Assembly: GCF_010548275.1 (NCBI RefSeq)
Contig: NZ_JAAGLT010000013.1
Coordinates: forward strand, 62,001 to 126,000
Length of the DNA stretch: 64,000 nt
Origin: Streptomyces sp. SID12488
GTDB lineage: Bacteria; Actinomycetota; Actinomycetes; Streptomycetales; Streptomycetaceae
Reading direction: 5' to 3'
Shown here piece after piece: positions 34,755-43,500 of the stretch (positions are counted from its first letter, which is position 1; each line of letters opens with the position of its first letter). Under the pieces are notes generated by a model. It ran no database searches. It was not told the DNA's origin and saw only the letters and a list, made by a program, of their open reading frames with translations. Position numbers and translations under genes: made by a program.

Positions 34755-34788
34755 TCACTCTGGGTTTCTCGTGATCATCCCAGAGTGA
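34755..34788 (+). promoter_or_regulatory. Inverted repeat overlapping the protease ribosome binding site
   Basis: TCACTCTGGG and CCCAGAGTGA (10-base perfect arms, 14-base loop). The right arm contains GAGTGA and touches the AGGAG ribosome site of the trypsin gene, so folding of the mRNA could hide it. It could also be a DNA operator. Confidence 0.6.
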
Positions 34789-34797
34789 GGAGCGCAC

Positions 34798-35661
34798 ATG
34801 CGCCATCCCATTGTCCGGGCCCTGTCCCGGGCGCTGACCCGGGCGTTGGTTCTGTCGGCCGCGGCGGCCGTGATACCGCTGGCGTCAGCCGCTCCTGCGG
34901 CTGCCGACGGCATCGTGGTCGGCGGATTCCCGGTTGACGTGTCCGAGAGCCCGTGGACGGTGGCGCTGTCCAGCCGTGGCCGGTTCGGGGGTACGCGCGC
35001 CGGGCAGTTCTGCGACGGCGTGGCCGTCGGCCGGACCACCGTACTGACCGCGGCCCACTGCATGGGCGAGGACGTCCTGGGGGCGCCGCCCGACCGCGTC
35101 CGGGACCTCAGGGTCATCACCGGGCGTACGGACCTGACGTCGGCCCAGGGCAAGGAGATCGCCGTACGCGACATCTGGGTCAACCCGGGCTACGACAAGA
35201 TCAGCAACGCCGGGGACTTCGCTGTGCTCACCCTCACCGAGGCGCTTCCGGGGAGCGCGGTCATCGGGATGGCGGCTGCCGGCGACACGGCCTACCGACC
35301 CGGTACGAGCGCCACGGTGTACGGCTGGGGGGACATCACGGGAGGCGGCGACTACGCGCACAGTCTGCGGGCGGCGCGGGTGCACGTGCTGTCCGACGCG
35401 CTCTGTGAGCGGGCGTACCCGGGCAGCGCCGACGGAAAGTATCGATCCGGCAGCATGCTGTGTGCGGGCGAGGCCGCAGGGGGGCCGGATGCCTGTCAGG
35501 GGGACAGTGGGGGGCCGCTGGTCGCCCAGGGGCGGCTGGTGGGGCTCGTGTCCTGGGGGAGCGGTTGTGGACGGCCCGGTAGCCCGGGCGTCTACACACG
35601 GATCTCGGATGTCGTACGGACGATGGGGTGGGGTGCCGTCGTTGCCGGGAACGGCGGCTGA
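34798..35661 (+). CDS. Secreted trypsin-like serine protease (S1 family)
   Basis: Extracellular peptidase of 287 residues. An N-terminal signal sequence has an Arg-rich start and a hydrophobic core (ALVLSAAAAVIPLASAAPAAA, cleavage expected near residue 36). The mature enzyme begins around IVVGGFPV. The catalytic triad is His in LTAAHCMG, Asp in NAGDFAVLTL and Ser in CQGDSGGPL; disulfide cysteines are present. A GD segment upstream of the catalytic Ser suggests trypsin-like specificity. ATG 34798 has GAGGAG upstream. It lies downstream of hrdB behind its own hairpin leader; convergent with the DUF7455 gene. Confidence 0.93.
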   Translation: MRHPIVRALSRALTRALVLSAAAAVIPLASAAPAAADGIVVGGFPVDVSESPWTVALSSRGRFGGTRAGQFCDGVAVGRTTVLTAAHCMGEDVLGAPPDRVRDLRVITGRTDLTSAQGKEIAVRDIWVNPGYDKISNAGDFAVLTLTEALPGSAVIGMAAAGDTAYRPGTSATVYGWGDITGGGDYAHSLRAARVHVLSDALCERAYPGSADGKYRSGSMLCAGEAAGGPDACQGDSGGPLVAQGRLVGLVSWGSGCGRPGSPGVYTRISDVVRTMGWGAVVAGNGG

Positions 35662-35736
35662 GGGCCCCTGGGCGGCGACCGGAGGGTCCGTCCAGGTTCC
35701 CGCCCTTGTGGCGCCGCCTGAGGGCCCCTGGGCGGC
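35658..35736. repeat. 19-base direct repeat spaced exactly 60 bases
   Basis: CTGAGGGCCCCTGGGCGGC occurs at 35658-35676, where it covers the protease stop codon, and again at 35718-35736. Confidence 0.85.
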
Positions 35737-35746
35737 TTGAGTGAAG

Positions 35747-35782
35747 CGGGCGGTCACTCCTGAGTGCAGGAGTGACCGCCCG
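35747..35782. terminator. Bidirectional terminator
   Basis: CGGGCGGTCACTCCT and its 15-base perfect complement around GAGTGC, between the convergent protease and DUF7455 genes. Confidence 0.85.
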
Positions 35783-35828
35783 AATCAACCGACCTGTGCC
35801 GGGGCTGGCTCGTCGTCGACGCGCAGTA

Positions 35829-36059
35829 TCAGCGTTCTTCTTCGTTGGAGCTGGCTGGAACGGTCGTCAGTCGCTCCGTCTCGTCCTGTATCTCAGCGGC
35901 GATCTTCTTGAGTTCCGGCTCGAACTTGCGACCGTGGTGGGCGCAGAAGAGCAGTTCTCCGCCGCTCGCCAAGACAACGCGAAGGTATGCCTGGGCGCCG
36001 CAGCGGTCGCAGCGATCAGCGGCCGTCAGCGGGCTCGCGGGGGTCAGAACAGTAGTCAC
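35829..36059 (-). CDS. DUF7455 family small zinc-ribbon-like protein
   Basis: Small protein of 76 residues that is widespread in actinobacteria. It has a CxxC pair (DRCDRCGAQAYLRV) and CAHHGRKF, which together suggest a single zinc site (Cys2-Cys-His type), plus a charged C-terminal helix. GTG 36059 follows GAAGAGG. It is convergent with the protease and divergent from parE. Function unknown. Confidence 0.8.
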   Translation of the reverse strand: MTTVLTPASPLTAADRCDRCGAQAYLRVVLASGGELLFCAHHGRKFEPELKKIAAEIQDETERLTTVPASSNEEER

Positions 36060-36509
36060 GTCGCCTCTTCTCTAGCTCGACGAGCTGTCGTACCAGGGTC
36101 AACATCCAACCAGGCCGAAAACGTTCCCGCTCGTGGCCTTTCCTCGAAAAAATCTTTTCGAGGTGGCTGTCTGCTTCCGGTTGGCGGCGAATGTGCCGTA
36201 TTGCGTGTCTTTGTGTCTGTACGGGTTCGCGCTGTCGGTCGTCTGTAGGGGTGTTGGTCCTCCCGGCTGGATTGCCGGTTGTCCATGAGGACGTGCCCGG
36301 AGCCTAAATGGTTCATGCCTGGAAGGGAACGTGATATGTACTTCACTCCATCGAGGGATCGAACAGGCATGCGACTCTGGATTAGTGTGAGTTTCGTCGA
36401 GGGTGGTGTTACATCGGCTCTACCAGGCCTCGGTACCCTCTGAGCGGCGACCGAAGCCAGGCCCTTACCCATCAGGGCCCCAATTGAAATTCAGCGAGGA
36501 GCGAACCGC
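36060..36509. other. parE upstream region, no gene
   Basis: Divergent intergenic region of 450 bases with unusually low GC content. It contains the inverted repeat at 36142. No coding frame is supported. Confidence 0.5.
36142..36163. promoter_or_regulatory. AT-rich perfect inverted repeat
   Basis: CCTCGAAAA and TTTTCGAGG flank AATC, 80 bases upstream of the DUF7455 start and 350 bases upstream of parE. Confidence 0.55.
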
Positions 36510-38630
36510 GTGACCGCCGATACGTCCGTGCCGTCCACAGCGCTGCTGGCAGGAGCAGACCGGGACGGTTCCAACTACACCGCGCGGCACCTGCTCGTCC
36601 TCGAGGGCCTCGAGGCCGTGCGAAAGCGTCCGGGCATGTACATCGGGTCCACCGACAGCCGTGGCCTGATGCACTGCCTCTGGGAGATCATCGACAACTC
36701 CGTGGACGAGGCCCTTGGGGGCTACTGCGACCACATCGACGTCGTCCTGCACGACGACGGCTCCGTCGAGGTGCGGGACAACGGCCGCGGCATCCCCGTG
36801 GACGTCGAGCCCAAAACCGGCCTCTCCGGTGTCGAGGTCGTCATGACCAAGCTGCACGCCGGCGGCAAGTTCGGCGGCGGCTCGTACGCCGCTTCCGGCG
36901 GCCTGCACGGTGTGGGCGCGTCCGTGGTGAACGCCCTCTCGGCGCGCCTGGACGTCGAGGTCGACCGCGGGGGGAACACCCATGCGATCAGCTTCCGGCG
37001 GGGCGTTCCCGGATCCTTCTCCGACGCCGGCCCGGACGCCACGTTCGAGACGGGGGGCCTGCGCAAGACCAAGCGGGTTCCCAAGACCCGAACTGGTACG
37101 CGCGTTCGGTACTGGGCCGACCGCCAGATCTTCCTCAAGGACGCCAAGCTCTCCCTGGACAACCTCCACCAGCGCGCTCGGCAGACCGCGTTCCTGGTGC
37201 CGGGTCTCACCATCGTCGTCCGTGACGAGGTAGGGCTCGGGGAGGGCGGCAGCAAGGGCGAGGAGTCCTTCCGCTTCGACGGAGGCATCAGCGAGTTCTG
37301 CGAGTACCTGGCCACCGACAAGCCGGTCTGCGATGTCCTCCGCTTCTCCGGGCAGGGATCCTTCAAGGAGACGGTCCCGGTCCTCGACGACCACGGCCAG
37401 ATGACCCCCACCGAGGTCACCCGCGAGCTGGGTGTCGACGTGGCGCTGCGCTGGGGCACGGGTTACGACGTGAACCTCAAGTCGTTCGTGAACATCATCG
37501 CCACGCCCAAGGGCGGCACCCATATGGCGGGGTTCGAACAGGCCGTCGCGAAGACGATGAACGAGGTGCTGCGCACCAAGAAGCTGCTGCGCGTGGCCGA
37601 GGACGACATCGTCAAGGACGACGCTCTGGAGGGCCTCACCGCGGTCGTCACCGTGCGTCTCGCCGAGCCGCAGTTCGAGGGTCAGACCAAGGAGGTCCTC
37701 GGTACCTCTGCGGCCCGGCGCATCGTGACGAACGTGGTGTCCAAGGAGCTCAAGGACTTCCTGACCTCCACCAAGCGGGATGCCGCCGCGCAGGCCCGTG
37801 TCGTCATGGAGAAGGCTGTGGCTGCGGCGCGTACGCGCATCGCCGCCCGTCAGCACAAGGACGCGCAGCGCCGGAAGACGGCCCTGGAGTCCTCCTCGCT
37901 GCCTGCCAAGCTCGCCGACTGCCGCAGTGACGACGTCGAGCGCAGCGAACTGTTCATCGTGGAGGGCGACTCCGCGCTCGGTACGGCCAAGCTCGCCCGG
38001 AACTCGGAGTTCCAGGCGCTGCTGCCGATCCGCGGCAAGATCCTCAACGTCCAGAAGTCGTCCGTGACCGACATGCTGAAGAACGCCGAGTGCGGCGCGA
38101 TCATCCAGGTCATAGGGGCTGGGTCAGGTCGTACGTTCGATATCGACGCGGCCCGCTACGGCAAGATCATCATGATGACCGACGCCGACGTCGACGGCTC
38201 CCACATCCGCACCCTGCTCCTGACCCTGTTCCACCGCTACATGCGGCCCATGGTCGAAGCGGGCCGGGTGTTCGCCGCGGTGCCGCCGTTGCACCGCATC
38301 GAGCTCATCCAGCCGAAGAAGGGCCAGGACAAGTACGTCTACACCTACTCGGACCGTGAGCTGCGCGAGAAGCTTCAGGAGTTCCAGAGCAAGGGCGTCC
38401 GCCACAAGGACTCGATCCAGCGCTACAAGGGTCTTGGTGAGATGGACGCCGACCAGCTTGCCGAAACCACGATGGATCCGCGCCATCGCACGCTGCGCCG
38501 GATCAACGTGTCCGACCTGGACTCCGCCGAACAGGTCTTTGACCTTCTGATGGGCAACGACGTCGCTCCTCGCAAGGAGTTCATCTCCAACTCGGCGGCG
38601 ACGCTGGACAGGTCGCGAATCGACGCGTGA
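36510..38630 (+). CDS. parE: DNA topoisomerase IV subunit B
   Basis: ATPase subunit of topoisomerase IV, 706 residues, working with ParC (51782-54238) in decatenation of chromosomes. GHKL ATP-binding motifs are WEIIDNSVDEALGG, VRDNGRGIPV and GGLHGVGASVVNALS. The transducer domain follows. The TOPRIM metal site is EGDSALGTAK and DADVDGSHIRTLL. GTG 36510 is downstream of GAGGAG. ParE is favoured over GyrB because the second GyrB copy in Streptomyces sits with dnaA-dnaN, and a ParC gene occurs in this window. Confidence 0.93.
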   Translation: MTADTSVPSTALLAGADRDGSNYTARHLLVLEGLEAVRKRPGMYIGSTDSRGLMHCLWEIIDNSVDEALGGYCDHIDVVLHDDGSVEVRDNGRGIPVDVEPKTGLSGVEVVMTKLHAGGKFGGGSYAASGGLHGVGASVVNALSARLDVEVDRGGNTHAISFRRGVPGSFSDAGPDATFETGGLRKTKRVPKTRTGTRVRYWADRQIFLKDAKLSLDNLHQRARQTAFLVPGLTIVVRDEVGLGEGGSKGEESFRFDGGISEFCEYLATDKPVCDVLRFSGQGSFKETVPVLDDHGQMTPTEVTRELGVDVALRWGTGYDVNLKSFVNIIATPKGGTHMAGFEQAVAKTMNEVLRTKKLLRVAEDDIVKDDALEGLTAVVTVRLAEPQFEGQTKEVLGTSAARRIVTNVVSKELKDFLTSTKRDAAAQARVVMEKAVAAARTRIAARQHKDAQRRKTALESSSLPAKLADCRSDDVERSELFIVEGDSALGTAKLARNSEFQALLPIRGKILNVQKSSVTDMLKNAECGAIIQVIGAGSGRTFDIDAARYGKIIMMTDADVDGSHIRTLLLTLFHRYMRPMVEAGRVFAAVPPLHRIELIQPKKGQDKYVYTYSDRELREKLQEFQSKGVRHKDSIQRYKGLGEMDADQLAETTMDPRHRTLRRINVSDLDSAEQVFDLLMGNDVAPRKEFISNSAATLDRSRIDA

Positions 38631-38649
38631 CCCGTCCGGATTCTGGTGC

Positions 38650-38677
38650 CGGGGCAGCACCTCCGAGTGCTGCCCCG
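38650..38677 (+). terminator. parE terminator
   Basis: CGGGGCAGCAC and its perfect complement around CTCCGA, 20 bases after the parE stop. Confidence 0.85.
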
Positions 38678-38697
38678 ACGCCGTCTCTCCACCCTGA

Positions 38698-38738
38698 GGT
38701 GGACCCCCGACCGGTTGTGGATCCACCCTTGGTCCACC
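38698..38738 (+). promoter_or_regulatory. Clustered dyads upstream of the DUF1453-kinase-regulator operon
   Basis: GGTGGACC (38698-38705) and GGTCCACC (38731-38738) are mutual reverse complements, and the palindrome GTGGATCCAC lies between them. This could be the binding region of the operon's response regulator. Confidence 0.5.
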
Positions 38739-38835
38739 CCCGCTCCGATCCCGTGACCTGCCGATTTCCGTAGCGTCGAAGGCGTCGACAGCACCCGCTG
38801 CCGACACCCGCTCCTTCTTCGCCCACGGAGGCCTG

Positions 38836-39399
38836 ATGTCCGGGCTCGTTGATGCCTCGCTGATCGTCGCCGTCATCGCCCTGGTGGTCGTACGACAGTT
38901 CCGTACACGCCGGATGGACGCGGACCGGCGCTGGTGGGTCGTGCCCGTGATCCTGGCCGTCGTGGCGCTGCGCGAGCCCGGCCTTGTCGACATCCACCAC
39001 CGCACGGAGTCGATCACCCTGCTCGTGGCCGAACTGCTCGTAGGCCTCGTCACCGGAGCCGGCTGGGCCTGGACGACCCGCGTGTGGGCGGAGGCGGACG
39101 GCGTGGTGTGGAGCCGGAGCACCAAGGCGAGCGTCGCCGTGTGGATCACCGGGATAGGCCTCCGCGCCGGCCTCTACGCCCTGGGTATGGCACTCGGCGT
39201 CCACCAGGACACCCCGGCCCTTCTCCTCGCCCTTGCGGCGACCCTCCTGCTCCGCGCCGGAATCCTGCACTGGCGGACACAGTCCCCGCACCTGACATCC
39301 CCGCAACCGGAGCCTCTGCATCCGGCGTCCACACCCTCGGCGCACCGGCAGACCACGGCTTACGGTGACGGCGTGCGGTTGCGGAAGGAGTGCCTGTGA
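38836..39399 (+). CDS. DUF1453 membrane protein
   Basis: Integral membrane protein of 187 residues with four or five hydrophobic segments (LIVAVIALVVV, VVPVILAVVAL, ITLLVAELLVGLVTGAGWAW, ALLLALAATLLLRAGIL), of the DUF1453 type found beside actinobacterial two-component systems. The last 35 residues are polar. The stop overlaps the kinase start in GTGA (39396-39399), so translation is coupled. It may act as an accessory sensor; no biochemical role is known. Confidence 0.8.
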   Translation: MSGLVDASLIVAVIALVVVRQFRTRRMDADRRWWVVPVILAVVALREPGLVDIHHRTESITLLVAELLVGLVTGAGWAWTTRVWAEADGVVWSRSTKASVAVWITGIGLRAGLYALGMALGVHQDTPALLLALAATLLLRAGILHWRTQSPHLTSPQPEPLHPASTPSAHRQTTAYGDGVRLRKECL

Positions 39400-40547
39400 C
39401 GAAGAACGACTGGTTGCGCTGGCCCTCCCAGGAGGCGCTCGGCCGCGAGGGGATCTCCCGCAACCGCCGCCGGCTCGCCTGGGCCACGAGGATGCTGGTC
39501 CTCGGCATGCTGCTGTGGGGCGCCGTCAGCGGCAATCCCCCCCGTGGCCTGCACTCGGCCCTGGCTGTCGGGGGAGTCCTGGCCGCCGCGCTGCTTGCCT
39601 GGGCGCTCTACCGGACAACGTTCCAGCACCGACTGTGGCCCTCGCTGGCGCTCCTCCTGCTGCTTCAGGGCCTCGCGGTCGCGGGCCAGGCCACGGGCTT
39701 CCGGGTGCCGGCTCTCGTCCTGTGGTGCGGGTGCGCGATCACGGCCCTGGAAAGAATGCCCCTGTCAGCCGCTCTGCCCATGAGCATCGTGGCCCTCGGC
39801 TCGTACGCGGTGGTCAACGACGACCCCTTGCTCACCACGACCGTCACCAGCGTCGGTCTCGCACTCGCCGGATACGTCCTGCGGCTCGACGCCGAAGCAC
39901 GCGGCAACGCCCAGCGCCTCCTCGCCCAGGAGCGGGCCGCGCGGGTCGCCGAAGCGGAGTCGGCGGCGCTCGCGGAGCGCGCCCGGATAGCGAGGGAGAT
40001 CCACGACGTACTGGCGCACAGTCTCTCGGCGCAGCTGGTGCACCTGGAAGCGGCCCGTTTGCTGATCGAGCGGGGCGCCGACCGGGACCGGATCCTCGAA
40101 CGGGTGGTGGCGGCGCGGGGGATGGCCCGCGACGGTCTCGCCGAGACGAGACAGGCCCTGTCCGCACTGAGGGGCGAGATGTCCCCGCTGGAGGACTACC
40201 TGAGTGAACTCGTCGGCGCGACAGACGACGTGGGCGTCACCATTACGGGTGAGCGCAGACCGCTGCCGGCGGAGGCGTCGCAGGCCGTGCGCCGGGTGGC
40301 TCAGGAGGCACTGACGAATGTCCGCAAGCACGCTCCGGGCGCCAAGGTCCAGGTGCGGCTGGACTACAGCGAGCATCAAGTGTCGCTGGACGTAAGGGAC
40401 TCGGGCGGTTCGCCGGGCGAACTCACCGGCATGGGCGGCGGGTACGGTCTGCTGGGCATGCGGGAGCGTGCCGAGCTGCTGGGCGGTTCGCTGGATGCCG
40501 GGCCGGGCGAGAAGGGGTTCGTGGTGACGCTGAGGGTGCCGACATGA
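39396..40547 (+). CDS. NarL/DesK-type sensor histidine kinase
   Basis: Membrane sensor of 383 residues. About five or six hydrophobic segments fill residues 25-165, with no large extracellular loop, so the signal is probably sensed in the membrane. The HisKA_3 dimerisation helix has the phospho-acceptor His in ARIAREIHDVLAHSLSAQ. The ATPase lid and G-boxes are RVAQEALTNVRKHAPGA and GYGLLGMRERAELLGG. GTG 39396 is chosen over GTG 39390 because AGGAG lies 5 bases before it. It is cotranslated with its regulator through an ATGA overlap. Confidence 0.93.
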   Translation: MTKNDWLRWPSQEALGREGISRNRRRLAWATRMLVLGMLLWGAVSGNPPRGLHSALAVGGVLAAALLAWALYRTTFQHRLWPSLALLLLLQGLAVAGQATGFRVPALVLWCGCAITALERMPLSAALPMSIVALGSYAVVNDDPLLTTTVTSVGLALAGYVLRLDAEARGNAQRLLAQERAARVAEAESAALAERARIAREIHDVLAHSLSAQLVHLEAARLLIERGADRDRILERVVAARGMARDGLAETRQALSALRGEMSPLEDYLSELVGATDDVGVTITGERRPLPAEASQAVRRVAQEALTNVRKHAPGAKVQVRLDYSEHQVSLDVRDSGGSPGELTGMGGGYGLLGMRERAELLGGSLDAGPGEKGFVVTLRVPT

Positions 40548-41227
40548 CGCGGGAGGCCGGCCTGAGGCCCGCGCGGGTCGTGGTCGCGGACGATCAGACC
40601 GTCGTACGGGAAGGCATCGTGATGCTGCTCGGTCTGCTGCCCGGGATCGAAGTTGTCGGAGCGGCCGGAGACGGGGACGAGGCCGTTAGGCTCGCCGGTG
40701 AACTCGCGCCGGACGTGGTGCTGATGGATCTGCGCATGCCGCGGTGCGACGGTGTCGAGGCGACCCGGCGGATCAGGGCGGAGTACCCCGGGACACAGGT
40801 CGTGGTGCTCACGACGTTCGCGGACGACGAGTCGCTGTTCCGCGCACTGCGGGCAGGCGCGCGCGGCTACCTCACCAAGGACGCGGACGGCGAGGAGATC
40901 GTCAGAGCGGTGCACAGCGTGCTGTCCGGGGACGCGGGGCTGGCGCCGAGCATCCAGCGGCGGCTCCTGGAGCGGCTGACGGAGCCGGAGCAGAAGCCCG
41001 CCGCGCCCGCCGAGCCGCCCGACGGGCTCACCACAAGAGAGGCCGAGGTGCTGGTGCTGATCGCGGACGGCCTCAGCAACCAGGAGATCGCACACCAACT
41101 GCATGTCTCCACGGCGACGGTGAAGACCCACATCAACAACCTCTTCGCCAAGACGGGAATCAAGGACCGTGCGCAGGCGGTGCGTTACGCCTACGGGAGG
41201 GGATTGGTGCGGCCTCCCACGGGGTGA
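40544..41227 (+). CDS. NarL/LuxR-type response regulator
   Basis: Cytoplasmic regulator of 227 residues. The receiver domain has ARVVVADDQTVVREG at the acidic pocket and DVVLMDLRMPRCDG with the phospho-acceptor Asp. A LuxR helix-turn-helix (GLTTREAEVLVLIADGLSNQEIAHQLHVSTATVKTHINNL) is at the C-terminus. It is paired with the preceding kinase. Its target may include the dyads upstream of the operon. Confidence 0.94.
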   Translation: MTREAGLRPARVVVADDQTVVREGIVMLLGLLPGIEVVGAAGDGDEAVRLAGELAPDVVLMDLRMPRCDGVEATRRIRAEYPGTQVVVLTTFADDESLFRALRAGARGYLTKDADGEEIVRAVHSVLSGDAGLAPSIQRRLLERLTEPEQKPAAPAEPPDGLTTREAEVLVLIADGLSNQEIAHQLHVSTATVKTHINNLFAKTGIKDRAQAVRYAYGRGLVRPPTG

Positions 41228-41296
41228 GTCACCTAATGGGGTGAAGACTGTGGAGAAGAAGAGTCGGGGATCTTCCCGTTCTGTCCATCCTTGGGC

Positions 41297-41863
41297 ATGC
41301 AGTCAAGCACCGGTCGCCCCAACAGACGCGGGGGCGGCCCTGAGAGTTCAGCCGAGCCCCCCGAAGGCCGTGACACGGCCCCCACCCACGCGGCGGTGGG
41401 TGGGGACCCGCGGTTCGAAGACCCGTGGTACGACGCACTCGCCTCTGGCTGGGGCGAGTTGGACGGCACGGGTGCGCCAGCGCCCGTCGTCCCGCCTGCG
41501 CGCGGGGAGCAGGAGGGCCGGGGTGGTGGCGCGGCCGACGTCTATCTGGAGGTGCAGCGCAGCGCCGCCTTCCAGGAGGTGCGCAGTCGCTACCGAAGGT
41601 TCGTGATCCCCGGCGTCGCCGTCTTCTTCTCCTGGTACGTGGGCTATGTGGTGACCGCGACCACAGCGCCCGGATTCATGGCCCGGCCAGTGGTGGGCGC
41701 GGTGAACGTGGCGATGCTGGCGGGACTCGGACAGTTCCTCACGACGTTCCTGTTCACCTGGGCGTACGCGCGGCACGCACGGCTGCGCAGGGACCGGGCC
41801 GCGCTCGATCTGCGCTGGGACACCCAGGAACTGACGCGTGGCCTCAGAGGCGGTGGATCATGA
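41297..41863 (+). CDS. DUF485 membrane protein, partner of the symporter
   Basis: Inner membrane protein of 188 residues. Residues 1-95 are charged and low in complexity, and the DUF485 domain follows (YLEVQRSAAFQEVRSRYRRFVIPGVAVFFSWYVGYVVTA to AMLAGLGQFLTTFLFTWAYARHARLRRDR), with two transmembrane helices. This family (YjcH) accompanies ActP-type acetate/solute symporters. Its stop overlaps the symporter start in ATGA. ATG 41297 is taken; no clear ribosome site precedes it. Confidence 0.88.
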   Translation: MQSSTGRPNRRGGGPESSAEPPEGRDTAPTHAAVGGDPRFEDPWYDALASGWGELDGTGAPAPVVPPARGEQEGRGGGAADVYLEVQRSAAFQEVRSRYRRFVIPGVAVFFSWYVGYVVTATTAPGFMARPVVGAVNVAMLAGLGQFLTTFLFTWAYARHARLRRDRAALDLRWDTQELTRGLRGGGS

Positions 41864-43452
41864 CCGGCAACCATCAGATGCTGGCGCTGGTGCTGTTCAG
41901 CGCGTTCGTGGCCGTCACGCTGGCCATCACCACCTGGGTGGGTCGGCACCGGCAGGGCTCGGCGGAGGAGTTCTACGCGGGCGGCCGGCTCTTCTCCCCG
42001 ATGGAGAATGGTTTTGCCATCGCGGGCGACTACATGTCGGCCGCGTCCTTCCTCGGGATCTCCGGCCTCATCGCGCTCTTCGGCTACGACGGGCTGCTGT
42101 ACTCGGTGGGTTTCCTGGTGGCCTGGCTCGTCGTGCTGTTCCTGGTCGCCGAACTGGTGCGCAACTGCGGGCGGTTCACGCTGGCCGACGTCGTCGCGTC
42201 GCGGATGCGGGAGCGGCCGGTGCGGATCGCTGCGGGAACTTCCTCGGTGACCGTGTCCGTTCTGTATTTGGTGGCGCAAATGGTGGGCGCGGGCAGCCTG
42301 GTCGCGCTGCTGCTGGGTGGGACGAGCGAGGCGGCGCAGTCCTGGACGGTGATCGCGGTCGGCGCGCTCATGGTGATCTATGTGTCGTTGGGAGGGATGC
42401 GGGCCACCACCTGGATCCAGATCGTCAAGGCGGTCCTGCTGATGGGCGGGGCGATCACGCTGACCGTGCTGGTGCTGGTGCGGTTCCACGGCGACTTCGA
42501 CCAGCTGTTGCGCACGGCGGCCGGGCGCAGTGGTCATGGTGACGCGTTTCTCGCCCCCGGGCTGAGGTACGGCGGCGACTGGACCTCGCGCTTCGATTTC
42601 ATGAGCCTGGGGCTCGCCCTCGTCCTGGGTACAGCAGGGCTGCCGCACATCCTCTCCCGCTTCTACACGGTGCCGACGGCAAGGGCCGCGCGCCGATCGG
42701 TCGTCTGGTCGATCGGGCTCATCGGCGGCTTCTACCTGATGACGATCGTCCTCGGCTTCGGCGCGGCGGCGATCGTCGGACCGCAGGCGGTCCGTGGGTC
42801 GAACGCGGCGGGGAACACGGCGGTCCCGCTGCTGGCCCTCGATCTGGGCGGCGGAGCGGACTCCACAGGCGGAACGGTTCTGTTCGCGATCGTCGCCGCC
42901 ATCGCCTTCGCAACGATTCTCGCGGTGGTCGCAGGCATCACCCTCGCATCCTCGGCGTCCGTGGCCCACGACCTGTACGCGTCGCTGCGGCGCCCCCGGG
43001 CCAAGCCGCGCAGCGAGGTGGCCGTGGCCCGCACCGCCGCGGTCGGCATCGGTGTGGTCGCGATCGCCCTCGGCCTGCTGGCCCGTGACCTCAATGTCGC
43101 CTTCCTGGTGGGCCTCGCCTTCGCTGTCGCGGCGTCCGCGAATCTGCCGGTGCTGCTCTACTCGCTGTTCTGGGGCGGCTTCACCACCAGGGGTGCGGTG
43201 TGGTCGGTGTACGGGGGGCTGATCCCCTCGGTGGTCCTCGTCCTGTTGTCGCCCGTGGTGTCGGGCAGCCCCGAATCCCTGTTCCCGGGGATGGACTTCC
43301 AGTACTTCCCGTTGCAGAACCCGGGGATCGTCTCGATCCCGCTGGGATTCCTCGCCGGCTGGCTCGGCACGGTCACCTCGGCGGAGGACCCCGACGAGGC
43401 CAAGCACGCGGAGACCGAGGTGCGGTCGCTCACGGGGGCGGGGGCGGTTTAG
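41860..43452 (+). CDS. Sodium:solute symporter (ActP-like, SSS family)
   Basis: Monocarboxylate-type importer of 530 residues with about 13 transmembrane helices. SSS signatures are GRHRQGSAEEFYAGGRLFSPMENGFAIAGDYMSAASFLGISG in helices 1-2, ADVVASRMRERPVRIAAG and GTAGLPHILSRFYTVPTARAARRS. Acetate/propionate or glycolate are likely substrates from relatives. It is translationally coupled to DUF485 (ATGA). A CitA/DcuS-type kinase and regulators are encoded convergent with it, suggesting a carboxylate response. Confidence 0.93.
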   Translation: MTGNHQMLALVLFSAFVAVTLAITTWVGRHRQGSAEEFYAGGRLFSPMENGFAIAGDYMSAASFLGISGLIALFGYDGLLYSVGFLVAWLVVLFLVAELVRNCGRFTLADVVASRMRERPVRIAAGTSSVTVSVLYLVAQMVGAGSLVALLLGGTSEAAQSWTVIAVGALMVIYVSLGGMRATTWIQIVKAVLLMGGAITLTVLVLVRFHGDFDQLLRTAAGRSGHGDAFLAPGLRYGGDWTSRFDFMSLGLALVLGTAGLPHILSRFYTVPTARAARRSVVWSIGLIGGFYLMTIVLGFGAAAIVGPQAVRGSNAAGNTAVPLLALDLGGGADSTGGTVLFAIVAAIAFATILAVVAGITLASSASVAHDLYASLRRPRAKPRSEVAVARTAAVGIGVVAIALGLLARDLNVAFLVGLAFAVAASANLPVLLYSLFWGGFTTRGAVWSVYGGLIPSVVLVLLSPVVSGSPESLFPGMDFQYFPLQNPGIVSIPLGFLAGWLGTVTSAEDPDEAKHAETEVRSLTGAGAV

Positions 43453-43500
43453 CGGGCGGCGATTTCACTGTCGTACGACCTTGCTGGGCAAGGAACCGAC

